Made by a program: the position numbers and the translations under genes. Below, in pieces: positions 1-10,873 of a DNA stretch of 64,000 bases; position 1 is the first letter of the stretch; each line of letters begins with the position of its first letter. Location of the stretch: contig OX579640.1 of assembly GCA_951230915.1 (NCBI GenBank), positions 11,614,981 to 11,678,980 of the forward strand. The letters are read 5' to 3'. This DNA comes from Antitrichia curtipendula (Eukaryota > Streptophyta > Bryopsida > Hypnales > Leucodontaceae). The notes beneath the pieces were generated by a model, which did no database searches, was not told where the DNA came from, and worked only from the letters and a program-made list of their open reading frames with translations.

Positions 1-5
1 CCTCT

Positions 6-1460
6 ATGGTATATGCTGAGCTCATATTGGCTCGGAAGGTGGACTGGAGCACATATCCAACAACAACTGGGGCTCCACTTTTGCTTAGAGTAGGGCAAAA
101 AGATATTCCGGATTTGTATGATCCAAAGGCAAGTCCAAATGAGGCACCAAACTCACAGAAGCGACAAAAACATGCTTTAATGCAGGTTAAAAAAGAGATC
201 ATGGAGGGGGGAAATATTGGAGTACATTTGGATTCTACGAAGATTCCAACTACAATGTCAAATGCCACGGTGGAAGGTGTTGACAGAGAGGTGTTTTTAA
301 CTCCTCGAGCGGATTGGATATGCACACGCAATTTTACATCCGTGCGTGAACAAAGTGGTGCTCCAAGCATGCGGCCCATTTTTGAAGAACCGATGGCCCT
401 GTCTGCACCACAAAAACGTCAGGAAGAGGTTCGTCCCGAACAAATGGCAAGGGCCATTGCATCAATTGATAATATCATAGCGAGCGATGCTACGAATTTT
501 ATGACACAAGTACCTTGCAATCAAGACTTGCCAACCACACCGAGCCCCGTATTGAGTCCCGTATTGGGCCCCGTATCGAGCCCCGTATTGGGCATCGTAT
601 TGGGCCCTGTATCAAGCCCCATGTTGGGCCCCGTATCGAGCCCAAGAGTTGAAGGGCAGATGTTGCCAAAAAATGGAAAGCAACTCGATGGCATGGCGCA
701 AAATGTGTCCATTGATGACAACCCATTGGATAAGAGCTATCCGCATTTGTCAACTCAAAATGACGCACAATTGGAGGATCTTTGTCATTTGCCAATGGCG
801 AGTGAATTGGAAAGCTTGTTGGAAGCTTCTTATTTGTTTAGGGCACATCAACAAGACATCTCTCTTCAACCAAACCAAGTAATTGAGACAAATGAGGCCG
901 GTCCTAGTAACCCCGTAAACGAGGCGGGCTTGACTGAAACCGCAAACGAGGCCGGACCGAGTAATCCATTTGCCGAATACAGTGATCAATGGCCCAATTT
1001 TGTGATCACCTCAAAAAAATTGTCGATTACAGCTAATTTTGTAGCTTGCATTGCCTCCAAACTTATGGAAGTTGCTCAGGTATTCACCAAATCCGGGCCC
1101 GAGTTGGTGGAAGGTGACTTGTCGTTTTGGGATTTTGTCACGTCTATGAAACCATTATTGGAGGAGCGGGTCAAAAATAATCGCAAGGTGCTCATCTTGA
1201 CTGAAGAGAATGAAAAATACAAGGCCTTGAAGGTAGAGCACGAGAAATTAAAAGAAGAGCACAAGCAATTAATTGGTGCATTCAAAGGAGTGTGCGCTAA
1301 TTATGAAAGATTTGCGAACGCACATGATCGTCGATATGACACTCTAGTTTCTCAAAGGGAATTTATCGAGAAATTGGAGTACAAAATTGTAGTGTCAAGC
1401 AAAAGAATTTCAAGGATGGGGGATGTGTTCTTCCAAAGATCGGCGGAGCCGTGCGTATAA
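6..1460 (+). CDS. Unrecognised coiled-coil-rich protein, probably part of a decayed gene
   Basis: I do not recognise the family. This 484-residue reading frame opens at the window edge, so its true start may lie upstream. Visible features are a Ser/Pro/Val/Leu/Gly low-complexity tract near residues 180-215 encoded by a short tandem repeat, two or three NEAGPSNP-type peptide repeats near residues 298-322, and a charged, heptad-like C-terminal third (about residues 400-470, rich in E, K and L) that looks like a coiled coil. It ends in a stop at 1458-1460, but an overlapping frame from about 1451 carries on the same Glu/Lys-rich character. A frameshift near 1450 is therefore likely, and the whole 6-3065 stretch may be one broken gene. 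Its position just upstream of a transposase cassette suggests transposon-associated coding sequence, but no catalytic domain is visible. Confidence 0.45.
   Translation: MVYAELILARKVDWSTYPTTTGAPLLLRVGQKDIPDLYDPKASPNEAPNSQKRQKHALMQVKKEIMEGGNIGVHLDSTKIPTTMSNATVEGVDREVFLTPRADWICTRNFTSVREQSGAPSMRPIFEEPMALSAPQKRQEEVRPEQMARAIASIDNIIASDATNFMTQVPCNQDLPTTPSPVLSPVLGPVSSPVLGIVLGPVSSPMLGPVSSPRVEGQMLPKNGKQLDGMAQNVSIDDNPLDKSYPHLSTQNDAQLEDLCHLPMASELESLLEASYLFRAHQQDISLQPNQVIETNEAGPSNPVNEAGLTETANEAGPSNPFAEYSDQWPNFVITSKKLSITANFVACIASKLMEVAQVFTKSGPELVEGDLSFWDFVTSMKPLLEERVKNNRKVLILTEENEKYKALKVEHEKLKEEHKQLIGAFKGVCANYERFANAHDRRYDTLVSQREFIEKLEYKIVVSSKRISRMGDVFFQRSAEPCV
541..645 (+). repeat. 12-bp-type coding minisatellite
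   Basis: About nine imperfect units built on GGCCCCGTATCG / AGCCCCGTATTG follow one another inside the reading frame and encode a Ser-Pro-Val-Leu-Gly-Pro-Val-Ser tract. The unit length is a multiple of three, so copy-number change keeps the frame. Confidence 0.8.
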
Positions 1461-3065
1461 AAGCAGTTGAGGAAAACAACCAAAAGGAAGTAATATCCGA
1501 AACCGCCATGGATAATCCTCCTCCCACATTCCAAGACACGTCCATGCAAACGGAAGGTTGCAAGTTTGAAGAGGTGAAGCATGAACTAGAGTCGGTAACT
1601 CAACAAAACGTCTATTTGGATGCACAATATCAAAAAATGATGCAAGTAGTGGAGCTAGATAAATGCTTGCCAAAGAGCAGTTCCAACACTCGTTAGTTGA
1701 CGTGGATTCAAAAACTACAAGACAAACCGTCTGTAGTAACTCGAGCAATGAAGGGGCTTCTCAAATTAGCCATGAAGTCGAAGGAGCAATGCGATGCCAT
1801 TTCCTCTGACCTCCTATCTATTAGAAGGATGTTTGAGGTACATCATAGGGGTTCAATTGACTTCACATATTGGGAGGACATGTCGGCAATGTTTGAGCGA
1901 TTGAATGACACGCAGAAGATTGCGTCAAACTCCATCAATTGGACCTTGGCAGTAGAAGAAGGTTGGGCCCCTTACAACACGCATTCAGTGCACATCAAAG
2001 AGGCAGACAAGATAGTAGTGCATGGTGAAAGTTCAAATACGGAACTATTGGAGGGTAAATGCAGCCTTTGTTTAAATCATTTTGGTCCCAAAGGGCGCCT
2101 TAATCATGGGCCAATGTCGCCACACTTACCATATCACGTGCATGGTGAAATCATCCCTTGTTCGTTCAGTTTGTCCCGAGTGTCGATCTCCTTTGAGCCC
2201 TAGGTTTTACGAAATGGTTGGGCACGAGGAGAGCATGCCCCCTAGCCACGAACACAATTGATGGACCCTTCCGCTTGACCAAAAGTCATTTCTATTCCAA
2301 AATTACATTCATTGGGGGCGACCTTTGATTTGGAATGCGCAAAAACTCATGCATGATGTTTGTGAGAACTACAATGACGAATTGCATGACTTTGATTGGA
2401 TGACGCGCAATAGAGAGGTGGAGTTGCGGGCCAGGGGTATTGAAGACTTGGAGGCTTGAGAATTGTTTTGTCGTAGCATGGGGGGACACTAGAGCATCTC
2501 ACATCAAAAGTTCTTCCGATTTCCTGAAAAAGAAGTGCGGAAAGGAGAAGATGGTGTCTGCATAGAAGTGCAACCATCCCAAGAGTTCAGTGAGCAGTGC
2601 GGAGCATACAATCACAGCTTAATAAGGAGGGCCCTATTCTTATCAAAATTGGAAGAAGCCACGCAAGTTCGTGCTGCTTTTAATGTAGATGGGCTATCAA
2701 GCACAGAACATGCACTCGTGGAGGTGGCAAGTGCATTTGATAAGAGGATCACCGACATTATAACGACGTGGAGGACTTTTCTACATGGCACAGGGCAAGC
2801 GATCTCGTTGACCCCTCGAGATGATGACAAAGCGGTAAATGCTATGATAGAAAAGATTTATTCAACTTTGAGAGCGTTAAAGGCAGAGGAAGTAGATTTG
2901 TCTCCCACAAGGAAAAATAAACGGAAGATGGAAGACCAAGATGACTACTCTCCAGAAACCAAACAACAATTCATCACCGTGGACATGGAAGTCCGATCAG
3001 GAGGGGGCACAGCCTCCGGGTCGGGTGGTCCTCAAACTCGTAGCTCTAGCAAGTCAAAGACTTAA
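1451..3065 (+). pseudogene. Continuation of the decayed coiled-coil gene with a RING-like Cys/His remnant
   Basis: Three open segments follow each other with disruptions: 1451-2203 (one frame, interrupted by TAG at 1694-1696), a segment around 2250-2460 readable as ...IHWGRPLIWNAQKL... and ending in TGA, and 2535-3065 (frame changed again). The first segment holds a Cys/His cluster around 2056-2155 (CSLC, then HxxxH-like residues and a later Cys) that resembles a degraded RING/PHD-type zinc finger. The last segment is helical with a basic RKNKRK stretch near its C-terminus and a Gly/Ser-rich end. Several stops and two frame changes make it a pseudogene or a mis-assembled multi-exon gene. I see no convincing splice sites that would rescue all breaks. 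Function unknown. Confidence 0.5.
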
Positions 3066-3466
3066 GGAACAAGAAGGTGCCTCTCATATTTCCGCAAATG
3101 GTAGCGATGATGCAAAATAATGTTTGTATTAGGGGGTAAACCAATGAAATTTATTTTGTACTTATTTGAATCTCATGAGGATTCAATATTAGTAATGCAC
3201 AACACTCATGGTATGTCATGAGTTGCTTTTAATTCATGTATGAATATTTATGCAATACAAATATGTTTGGATTTGTTTTTTCATAATGGTAAATTTTGCC
3301 TTCTTTATTTGTCAAATATGTTTCTTTTGCGTACCTATTGCAAAAGATCATACCAATTGTACATTTGTAGAAGATCATTTCATGTTATTGTTATGTTATC
3401 TTCTATAACCCCATGCCTACAAATCACCCATTTTCATTTGCACATACATTTCTATTCGCCTAATCC
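3066..3466. other. AT-rich spacer
   Basis: AT-rich sequence between the decayed gene and the first GTCCG array. No ATG-initiated ORF of note, RNA gene or clear repeat was seen. Confidence 0.5.
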
Positions 3467-3835
3467 ACTTGTCCGCCTGTCTGCACACTTCAAACATCTT
3501 ACCGAAATTGTAAAAAATGCATGTCCGCCCGACAGGTTTTAGGTCGGCCTGTTCGCCCATCCGCCGTCCGCCCGTCCGCTGAACCGCCGTCCCAGATTCC
3601 CGTCTGCCGACCGCCCATCCGCTGAACCAACGGCCCAGATTCCCGCCCGTCCGCAGTTTGGATGACCCAGATTCCCGTCCGCCGACTACCCATCCACTGA
3701 TCCGATGGCCCAGATTCCCGTCCGGCTGTCCGCCGTCCGCCCGTCCGCTGATCCGATGGCTTAGATTCCCGTCCGCCATCCGCTCGTCCGCTGTTCGGAT
3801 GGACTAGATTCCCGTCCGCCGTCCGCGTGACTGTT
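3467..3835 (+). repeat. GC-rich GTCCGCC/CGGAC array, left of the hAT gene
   Basis: A run of degenerate units built on CCCGTCCGCCGTCCG and GATGGCCCAGATTCCCGTCC, spaced about 40-50 bp, far more GC-rich than its surroundings. A similar GTCCG-rich block lies 3' of the transposase gene (7605-7840), so the two may be subterminal transposase-binding arrays of one element. Terminal inverted repeats and a target duplication could not be found by eye, so the element ends stay open. Confidence 0.7.
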
Positions 3836-4119
3836 GTGGGAGGATTTTTTTTTCCCATATTCAACGGTCACAAACAGATGAAGACTATAAGAGTCCTCAA
3901 ATTGACATTTGCAAACACTCCTAAGAAACTGAACATTAAGATTTCCAAGGGCTAGGAGCTGCAATTTTTTGTGTCCCTTCTTTGGTAATACATAGTTCAG
4001 TGGAAAGGAGGGCCTTGTTTTCCAAGGCTTTGTGCATAAATATTTGAATGATTTTACCCAATTATTATCATTACATTTTGAATTTAGGGTTTCAATACAC
4101 AGAGCCTAAAACAACCATC

Positions 4120-7092
4120 ATGACCAAGGATTGGTCTTCTTGGTACGAAACCCTATCAAATGAAAAAGTACAATGCAAGGCTTGCAAATTGGTATTTGCC
4201 AAGAAGCCGGTCCGTATGTTTAGTCATTTGGGATATGCAGGCACATTAGGGAGTCGTGACAAAGGAATTAGCCTTTGTACCCAAATGACATCTGAAGTTC
4301 GAGGTCTATTTGTTCGTTGCAATGGAGTGATTCTACAAAGAGGTACTCCACACAATGTGGATGGCAACGACACACCTATGCCTATGGTTGTTCGTGCTAT
4401 GTCAAATGCGAGAGACACTGTGAACTCTACCGAAGAAGACTCATGCACGGCGCCAGAGGAATATGTTGGTGGTTCTTCCCAAGGAAATCCAAGTACACAA
4501 GCATTAGGTGGACGTGGAACTCAGCGGACATCAAGCAGTAGGCCTCAAAGACAGAGTAGGCTAATAGAGAGATTCGACAATGCAAATAAAAGCATTTTGA
4601 ATGCGATGTGGGCCAATTTCTTTTATGCGACAAACATACTATTTGCTGTAGCCCGAAATCCAGCCTTTAAAGAAGCAGTGAAGAAAACGACGGAGTTTCA
4701 CCAACCTTATAGCCCACCATCATACCATGATCTACGTCATAAATTACTTGACCAAGCAAAGGTAGACTTAGAGGTCAATCTCCGTAAGCGGACAGAAACC
4801 AGTGTTAGGAAGTTTGGAGCCACATTGTCTATTGATGGGTGGACCTCGGTTTCGAATCGGCCATTGATAAATGCCATGCTTGTGTCATCCGCGGGTGAGC
4901 AATTCTTAGGATCGATGGATACAACTGGGAAAACAAAAAATGCTCTATATTTGGCCTCTATATTAGAGAGTTTTATAGAACAAATGGGCCCTGCAAACGT
5001 AGTGCAAGTGAGTACAGATAATGCGGCTATAACTCTAGCAGCATGGAGTTTGGTATCTACTACCTATCCCCACATTTTTTTCCAAGGTTGCGTGGTGCAT
5101 GCCTTGAATTTGTTGCTAAAAGATTGGGCAAACGAACAATGGATTGATGACGTCGTGAAAGATTCCCAAAAGATAGTCAAATTCTTCAAGAAGAGGCACA
5201 TGCCGCTTGCGATACTTCGGAAATATTCGACGCAGTACAACTTGTTGTTGGCGGTGGAAACAAGATTTGTCTCGAATTACAACATGGTTGCACGTATGCT
5301 CAAGGTGAAAGCACAATTACAACAAACTGTGACGGACCCGCAATGGGAGGAATATGCTAGAAAGCACTCGCAAAAATCCAAAACTCGTTTAGAATCCGAA
5401 CGGGTGAAGAAGACCATTCTAAGTGGGCATTTTGGGCATCGTTGTCAAAATTTTGAAGATGTGACAGCTCCAATTGTCAATGCTCTTCGTGATTTGGATG
5501 CGAAGACACCATGCATGGGCAAGGTGTTACATATTATGAGGAAACTAGAGAAGCACGTTCTCGCTTTAGATAAAGAACCTTTTTGTTTGGCTTTGGACAA
5601 AGCCATCCCGTTGGTGAAGGCGTTCTACACACGACGTGATATGGTGAAGACCGATTTACATTATGCAGGAGCACTTTTGAATCCCTACCTTCTTGAAGAC
5701 AAAGAACTAGCCGACAACACCGATGCCATGGCTGCATGCAAGCGCGTTTTGATGCAAATATGTACACCTTTAGAGTATGCAAAGGTGGTGAAGGAATTTG
5801 TAGCCTTCCGCCATAGGGAACCTCCATTCCACAACATGTTGGATCCGGATGAACAACAATTGTCGGCGCATGCTTGGTGGGATTTTGAGGGCGCGTGCGG
5901 GAAGCTCATTGCTCCAATTGCCAAGAGGATTTTGGCCCAACCGATATCATCGTCTTCATGTGGACGAAATTGGAGTAGCTATTCTTTTGTTCACAACAAA
6001 TATCGGAACAAGTTGAAGCCACAAAGAGCACAGGATTTGGTATATGTGTATACCAATTCCCAAGTCCTCGGTGCATCAAAGCAAAATGACGAGAAGAAGT
6101 GGTACGATGAGAACCTCAAGTTGGAGGATTCGGCCTTGTCTTCATCGGAAGATGAGGGTGGTGAATCCGGTGAAGAAGTTGATCCCCTCATGGACGATGA
6201 AGATGACCACGGCATCCACAATTTCGATGATGAACCGCTTCGAAGCCCACCTCATTATGATGCAGACATCGGAGATCATTGTGAAGACCCTTACAAATTT
6301 CCGTTGGATGAGGACGACTGTGAATATGACGAAGGTGGACCTTCCATAGCTAAATACTTAGATGGAACCGGGTTGTTGCGTAGTGAAAACATTCTAGCAA
6401 ATAGGGAAAATACTCATGCAAAGGTAGCGGAGGAAGATGAGAAAATGGTTATAGGTGATGAAACTCCCCAAATGAATGAAGTGATTCAAATTCCCGAGTG
6501 TCCATCCATGACAACGGTAGGAGCGGAAGAAAATGATCAATACAAAGACATGAGAGAGTGTGGGGTGAAGTCCCACACAAATGTGGTCAACCAAAGTATG
6601 GAATTAACAGGGGCATTGACAAGTGAAACTATTGGACTTTTCGGCATTCAAAATGCCCAAGCACCTCGAATAGAGGGAAGTCAAGATCCATGTGTATTGG
6701 AGTCCGTGTGCCCAATGCCACACCGCAACGCCAAAGACATGAAGCACCTCGTGCGAGATCCTCAATTACCATCACGTAGCGGTCCTCGACATGCACTATA
6801 TACAAGCGGTAGCACGACTTTGAATGGTCCTGGAGACTCACGGTTCAAAGAACAACATTTGAGCAATTTGAAAGAATTGCACATTGAAGCCAATCCCAAT
6901 CCATCCGTTTCATCAGACAACGATGATGTGCAAACATTGGAGTCTATGTTTCGTCGATTTTCTGGCCATGCAAAGCATTCTCCGATCAAATTTTCAAAAC
7001 CCTACAGTGGAAGCTTTGTCCGCAGAGAAGACAAACATTCCAGGAGGTTCGGAAGCACGTCCACCCACGGTGAAGGAGTCCAAAAAAGCTAA
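4120..7092 (+). CDS. hAT transposase, DUF659 type
   Basis: A 990-residue DNA transposase of the plant DUF659/hAT class, which cuts and pastes its own element. The frame is open from 4048, but ATG at 4120 (MTKDWSSWYE...) sits just before a BED-like CKAC...H segment (about residues 19-50), so I place the start there; upstream sequence with TTTAG before 4088 may be leader or intron. The DUF659 core is clear: SIDGWTSVSNRPLINAM with the first Asp near residue 239, VVQVSTDNAA with Asp near 300, GCVVHALNLLLKDW, and WWDFEG near 590 supplying the likely catalytic Glu. The dimerisation region SSSSCGRNWSSYSFVHNKYR...DLVYVYTN follows. An acidic linker (SSSEDEGGESGEE...) and a long tail complete it. No internal stop, so it could be a recently active copy. 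GTCCG arrays flank it on both sides. Confidence 0.85.
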   Translation: MTKDWSSWYETLSNEKVQCKACKLVFAKKPVRMFSHLGYAGTLGSRDKGISLCTQMTSEVRGLFVRCNGVILQRGTPHNVDGNDTPMPMVVRAMSNARDTVNSTEEDSCTAPEEYVGGSSQGNPSTQALGGRGTQRTSSSRPQRQSRLIERFDNANKSILNAMWANFFYATNILFAVARNPAFKEAVKKTTEFHQPYSPPSYHDLRHKLLDQAKVDLEVNLRKRTETSVRKFGATLSIDGWTSVSNRPLINAMLVSSAGEQFLGSMDTTGKTKNALYLASILESFIEQMGPANVVQVSTDNAAITLAAWSLVSTTYPHIFFQGCVVHALNLLLKDWANEQWIDDVVKDSQKIVKFFKKRHMPLAILRKYSTQYNLLLAVETRFVSNYNMVARMLKVKAQLQQTVTDPQWEEYARKHSQKSKTRLESERVKKTILSGHFGHRCQNFEDVTAPIVNALRDLDAKTPCMGKVLHIMRKLEKHVLALDKEPFCLALDKAIPLVKAFYTRRDMVKTDLHYAGALLNPYLLEDKELADNTDAMAACKRVLMQICTPLEYAKVVKEFVAFRHREPPFHNMLDPDEQQLSAHAWWDFEGACGKLIAPIAKRILAQPISSSSCGRNWSSYSFVHNKYRNKLKPQRAQDLVYVYTNSQVLGASKQNDEKKWYDENLKLEDSALSSSEDEGGESGEEVDPLMDDEDDHGIHNFDDEPLRSPPHYDADIGDHCEDPYKFPLDEDDCEYDEGGPSIAKYLDGTGLLRSENILANRENTHAKVAEEDEKMVIGDETPQMNEVIQIPECPSMTTVGAEENDQYKDMRECGVKSHTNVVNQSMELTGALTSETIGLFGIQNAQAPRIEGSQDPCVLESVCPMPHRNAKDMKHLVRDPQLPSRSGPRHALYTSGSTTLNGPGDSRFKEQHLSNLKELHIEANPNPSVSSDNDDVQTLESMFRRFSGHAKHSPIKFSKPYSGSFVRREDKHSRRFGSTSTHGEGVQKS

Positions 7093-7435
7093 GAGGAAAA
7101 GAATAATGAAGCCTTTTGCAATCTCTCCATTGAAAAAACAAAATGTAAGTAGAACCCCCTTTGATGCAAGTCTGCCTCTAACCAAGCGAAAGGTGAAACC
7201 AATCCACGATCTTAAGGGAGGTATTGGAAAGTCTCTACTAAAAGTCAAAAGGGATCATAAGTTAGGTAGACCAGTGAGATCAGGCGCATCGAAACAAGTA
7301 CAAGAAGGAGGGAAGATTGTACAATCTTCATCAGATAGTATGCAAAATTCATCCAGTGACGATGATTCCGGATGGGATTCAACAGGTCATAGTAGCGGGG
7401 CTGAAGTCAAAGGAGATAGTGACTACCAGCCATAG
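7020..7435 (+). pseudogene. Basic C-terminal tail of the hAT protein in the +1 frame
   Basis: An overlapping frame (open 6884-7435) encodes a strongly basic tail with KKAKRKR and TKRKVK stretches (nuclear-localisation-like) and a Ser/Asp-rich end (SSSDDDSGWDSTGHSSG). The main transposase frame stops at 7092 while this one continues for another 340 bp with protein-like composition. A +1 frameshift, or a small intron near 7000-7090, probably separates the main ORF from its original C-terminus. This is inference from composition and overlap only. Confidence 0.45.
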
Positions 7436-7604
7436 TCCATAAAGATTGAGAAGATGTAAACTTGGGTGTTTAGTTTTTTCCCCTAAACACATTATGTTAT
7501 GACAATTCATTGTTCGAACTTTAAGTTTGTAATACAAATTTGCTCATTCATATTGTGCACACCATCAAAATTTTGTTTTTTCAAATACCTTAAAACTAGC
7601 GAAG

Positions 7605-7840
7605 ACGGTTGTCCACTTGTCCGCCAGTCCGCCTCGTGGCCTGTCCGCGCCTTGGTCACTTCCGTTTGACGGGCGAACGGTCCAACCGTCCATCCGCCTC
7701 ATGGCCCGTCCGCGCCTTGGTCACCTCCGTCCGATGGGCGGACGGTCCGACCGCCCGTCCGCCTCGTGGCCCGTCCACGCCTTGATCACTTCCGTCCGAT
7801 GGGCAGACAGTCCGACCGACCGTCGGACCATCCCAGTTCA
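7605..7840 (+). repeat. GC-rich GTCCGCC/CGGAC array, right of the hAT gene
   Basis: Three to four units of about 75 bp (CCGTCCGCCTCATGGCCCGT / CGCCTTGGTCACCTCCGTCC / GATGGGCGGACGGTCCGACC) in tandem, sharing the GTCCGCC word with the array at 3467-3835. It begins with CCACTTGTCCGCC, which also starts the left array in the same orientation. Confidence 0.7.
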
Positions 7841-8343
7841 TGTTTTTTTCTCATTTAGTGCAGCATAGGATTCCTGAAATGGCCAGGTCATCTCCAAAGA
7901 GTGTGCCTTCATGACAACAAGCATCCAATGTGAATACTTCAAAGACATTGAACTCCTCATGGGTCAAACATCAAAGTTCATTCTTCAATGTGCACATCAT
8001 ATTTTTAGGTTCAATCTTGAGATTAAACATCTCAATGATATTTTGAAATGACCATCTTGAAAGATCAAAATGAAATGCTACCTATAGTTCTAAATTTTCT
8101 TTTCTAATTTTTTGATGATAGATCGTAGATTTAATTATATTCAAAAATTTATTTGGATTTTAATCATATATTACTATATATTGTAAGAAATCTCAATTTT
8201 AAAATAATTGTTTTTATGAAGAAATTTGTCGAAGTAAGCCAAATCCAACTTAATGTCATGAAACTAAAAACAATTGCTACGTACTTATATAATACTATTG
8301 CATCAAAGTCACGATCTTCTAAGATATTTGTATGCAAAGTTCT

Positions 8344-8376
8344 AATATAGGATTTAGGATTTAGGGTTTAGGGTTC
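8344..8376 (+). repeat. Interstitial TTTAGGG-like repeat
   Basis: GGATTTAGGATTTAGGGTTT runs on into AGGGTTC: four degenerate copies of the plant telomere heptamer inside an AT-rich spacer, not a chromosome end. Confidence 0.75.
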
Positions 8377-9821
8377 ATGTCATTCATATAAATGTTGTCC
8401 AAATTAGAAGTGTATTTTGAAAATGGATGTGTGGTAATATTTTAATGTAATATTAAAAAATCATTTTGGTCATGATAGTATAGATTGATACCTAATTACC
8501 TACTTATAAGAAATTGCCCCATTCAATGTCAAATAATGTTGTCAAAAATCATTTGGAGTTATATGTTGCGGACTTGCAGTCTTGCGGAGTGCGGATTATG
8601 AAGTTAGAAAAAGCATATAGAGTTGTCTTATGTCTCTAGAATTCAAAATTCTTTATTCAAAATTGATATCAAAGAATATTAATTGTCTATTAGAATATTT
8701 TTTTCATTGGGATTAACAATTCTTCAATTCTTCCAAAAGTTATTCGCGTATTATTTTTCATTTAATAGTGCACCAATTTCTACTTCACAAATTTTAAAAA
8801 ATGAATGTATAGTTCTTTTGAGTTTAACCTCTAATTCTCTAAAGTCCCATTGTCCCATCGGGGGACAAAATGGATGTAAGATTTTTAGGCAGGCTCCTAT
8901 GGCCTCAATATTTTTTGTAATTTTCTGAGTTTTTTTGGTATCTTTTAGAATAAATAACTTGAAGTATTCATTTTTGAATTGAATTCTAAGAGTTAAAAAA
9001 AAAAAAAAGTTTCATGAGGTCTAGATTCCTTGCTAGAACAATCTCAGAGTGGAAATTAGTATATTTCAATTCTATCTTACTATCTTAGAGCTATTAATGA
9101 TTTAATTTTTCCTTCGATCTTGAATCTACTTCTACCTAACAATTTTTTAATGAGTGAAAACTAAGTGTTTCTTGTTAAATATCTTTTATTTAGATTCTCA
9201 ACTCAATTGTTTATCATATAAAATTAGACATTCACCATCACTAGAGTAGCGTTTTTTAGTTAAAAAGGTTCATCGCAAAAAAATGTAGTTAAGCAAGGTG
9301 CCAAGGTGCCTAAAAAGTAGGGGTTAAAGATTTCACATTTAATCATTTATTCATAACTCAATTGCCTAAATTTTGGCTAAAATGCACAAGGTGAAAGACG
9401 TACGTGAATATTCCTCAAAGGGTTGAATGACCAAACATCCCAATTTAGAAAAGCTAGAGAAGTAAACATTTAATTTTTAAATTCCATGCACAATTGCACA
9501 TTGGTGAATTCTTTGAGGTATAAATTCATTCAACTAATGTGGGACAATGGTGTTGATAAAGTTACATAAAAAGTCTATTGTTGAATTTGTTTAACAAAAT
9601 ATATTCACATAAGAAGTTAAAAATTGACTTCAAAGCTTTATTTGCGAACTTGTGCGTGCTATGAATTCAAGAAACACCTAAACCCAATCAAAAATCCTCA
9701 AGCTAAGTCCTTAATTGAAGATGGTCCATATATTTCTTGAGGAACTTAATTTGCATTTGTTTTCATATTTTTAATTAGTTATGATTTCTTATATTTGTGA
9801 CTTTAGAGTACAATTTAGGAC

Positions 9822-9886
9822 TTAGGTTTTAGGGTATAGGGTTTAGGGTATAGGGTTTAGAATGTAGGATTTAGTGTATAAGATTG
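9822..9886 (+). repeat. Interstitial TTTAGGG-like repeat
   Basis: About nine degenerate heptamers (TTTAGGAC, TTAGGTTTTAGGG, TATAGGGTTTAGGG and variants). This matches plant telomere sequence but is internal and decayed, so it is an interstitial telomere-like tract. Confidence 0.75.
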
Positions 9887-10029
9887 AAGATCATTGCATT
9901 AAAAAATCGCTGGAGTTCTATTTAATGATTCAAGTTCTTTAAGTAAGAAAGTGAATCTCGATGAGATTTTTGTCTTTCCCATCCTTGTCATTATTTACTG
10001 GTCGAGGTCGTTTTAGAAGTCAGATGATG

Positions 10030-10640
10030 CAGCCGTCCGCCTGGTCGGACAACCTCGAAAAATCTCTAAGTTTGATCTCCACTTGAGAGGGGCTGTCCGA
10101 TCAGGCGGATTGCCCAGGGTGGACGGCCCAGGGCGGACGGCGGATGTCTGATTCATCGGGGCCATCCAATGAGTCGGACGGGTGGCGTACGCCTGATCAG
10201 ACGGTCCTTACGAGGCGGACGACTGTCCGTCCGCGTCGTCTGATCCGTCCGATCAAGCGGTCGATCGAGGTGTCCGCTTTCGATAAGAGGGTCAGACGGC
10301 CCAGAGCAGACGGCGGCCGTCCGATTCATCGGGGCCGTCCAATCAGTCGGACAAGTGGTGTCCGCCTAATCAGACGGTCCTTACGATGCGGACGACAATT
10401 CGTCCGCGTCGTCTAGTCTGCCCGATCAAGCGAACGGTCGAGGCGTCCGCCTTTGATTTTAGGGTCGGACGGCCCAGAGCGGACGGCGGCCGTCCGATTC
10501 ATCGGGGCCGTCCGATGAGTCGAACGAGTGGCGTCCGCCTGATCGGACGGTCCTGACGAGGCGGACAATGATCCGTCCGCCTCGTCGGGTTCATCCGATC
10601 AGGCGGACAGTCGAGGCATCCACCTTGGATAAAAAAGTCG
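10030..10640 (+). repeat. CGGAC-rich satellite with ~173-bp unit
   Basis: The words GATTCATCGGGGCC recur at about 10149, 10323 and 10496, spacing 173-174 bp, giving three tandem copies of a CpG-rich unit full of short inverted words (GTCCGATCAGGCGGAC, CGGACGGTCC). The array ends shortly before a protein kinase reading frame. The GTCCG/CGGAC word links it to the arrays around the hAT gene at 3.5 and 7.6 kb and to the GC-rich patch at 14.4 kb. Confidence 0.8.
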
Positions 10641-10873
10641 GACGGCCTGTCCGCTCCTCACTTTTATCTTCCCCCTTGTGTCATGCAAGAGAGAGCAGAG
10701 AGCTTGGTGGTTTATCCTCCATTGGCTCCTTTCTAAGGGAAGATAAGAGTGTGATTTCTAGAGGATACTTGTTGCTTTTTTTTTCTACATTTTGTGTATG
10801 ATCATTTGGCAAATCGTATATTGCCTTGTGGATTACAAATTGCAAGTGCACTTCTAAACGTGATTTCATCACG

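Larger units (their letters stand above)
7841..10029. other. AT-rich spacer
   Basis: About 2.2 kb of AT-rich sequence with homopolymer runs (for example the A run near 9000). No convincing coding region or RNA gene. A CTTTTAGTT/AAAAAGTAGGGGTTAA motif near 9315 recalls the TTAA element ends elsewhere, but no partner end was found. Confidence 0.5.

Noticed and set aside
9312..9330. AAGTAGGGGTTAA as another element end
   Set aside because: No inverted partner found upstream.
8344..9886. TTTAGGG repeats as a chromosome end
   Set aside because: Only short degenerate tracts with genes and transposons on both sides; interstitial.
10030..10640. Repeated GC-rich units as a CRISPR array
   Set aside because: Unit length ~173 bp, no constant short repeat with unique spacers, plant nuclear context.
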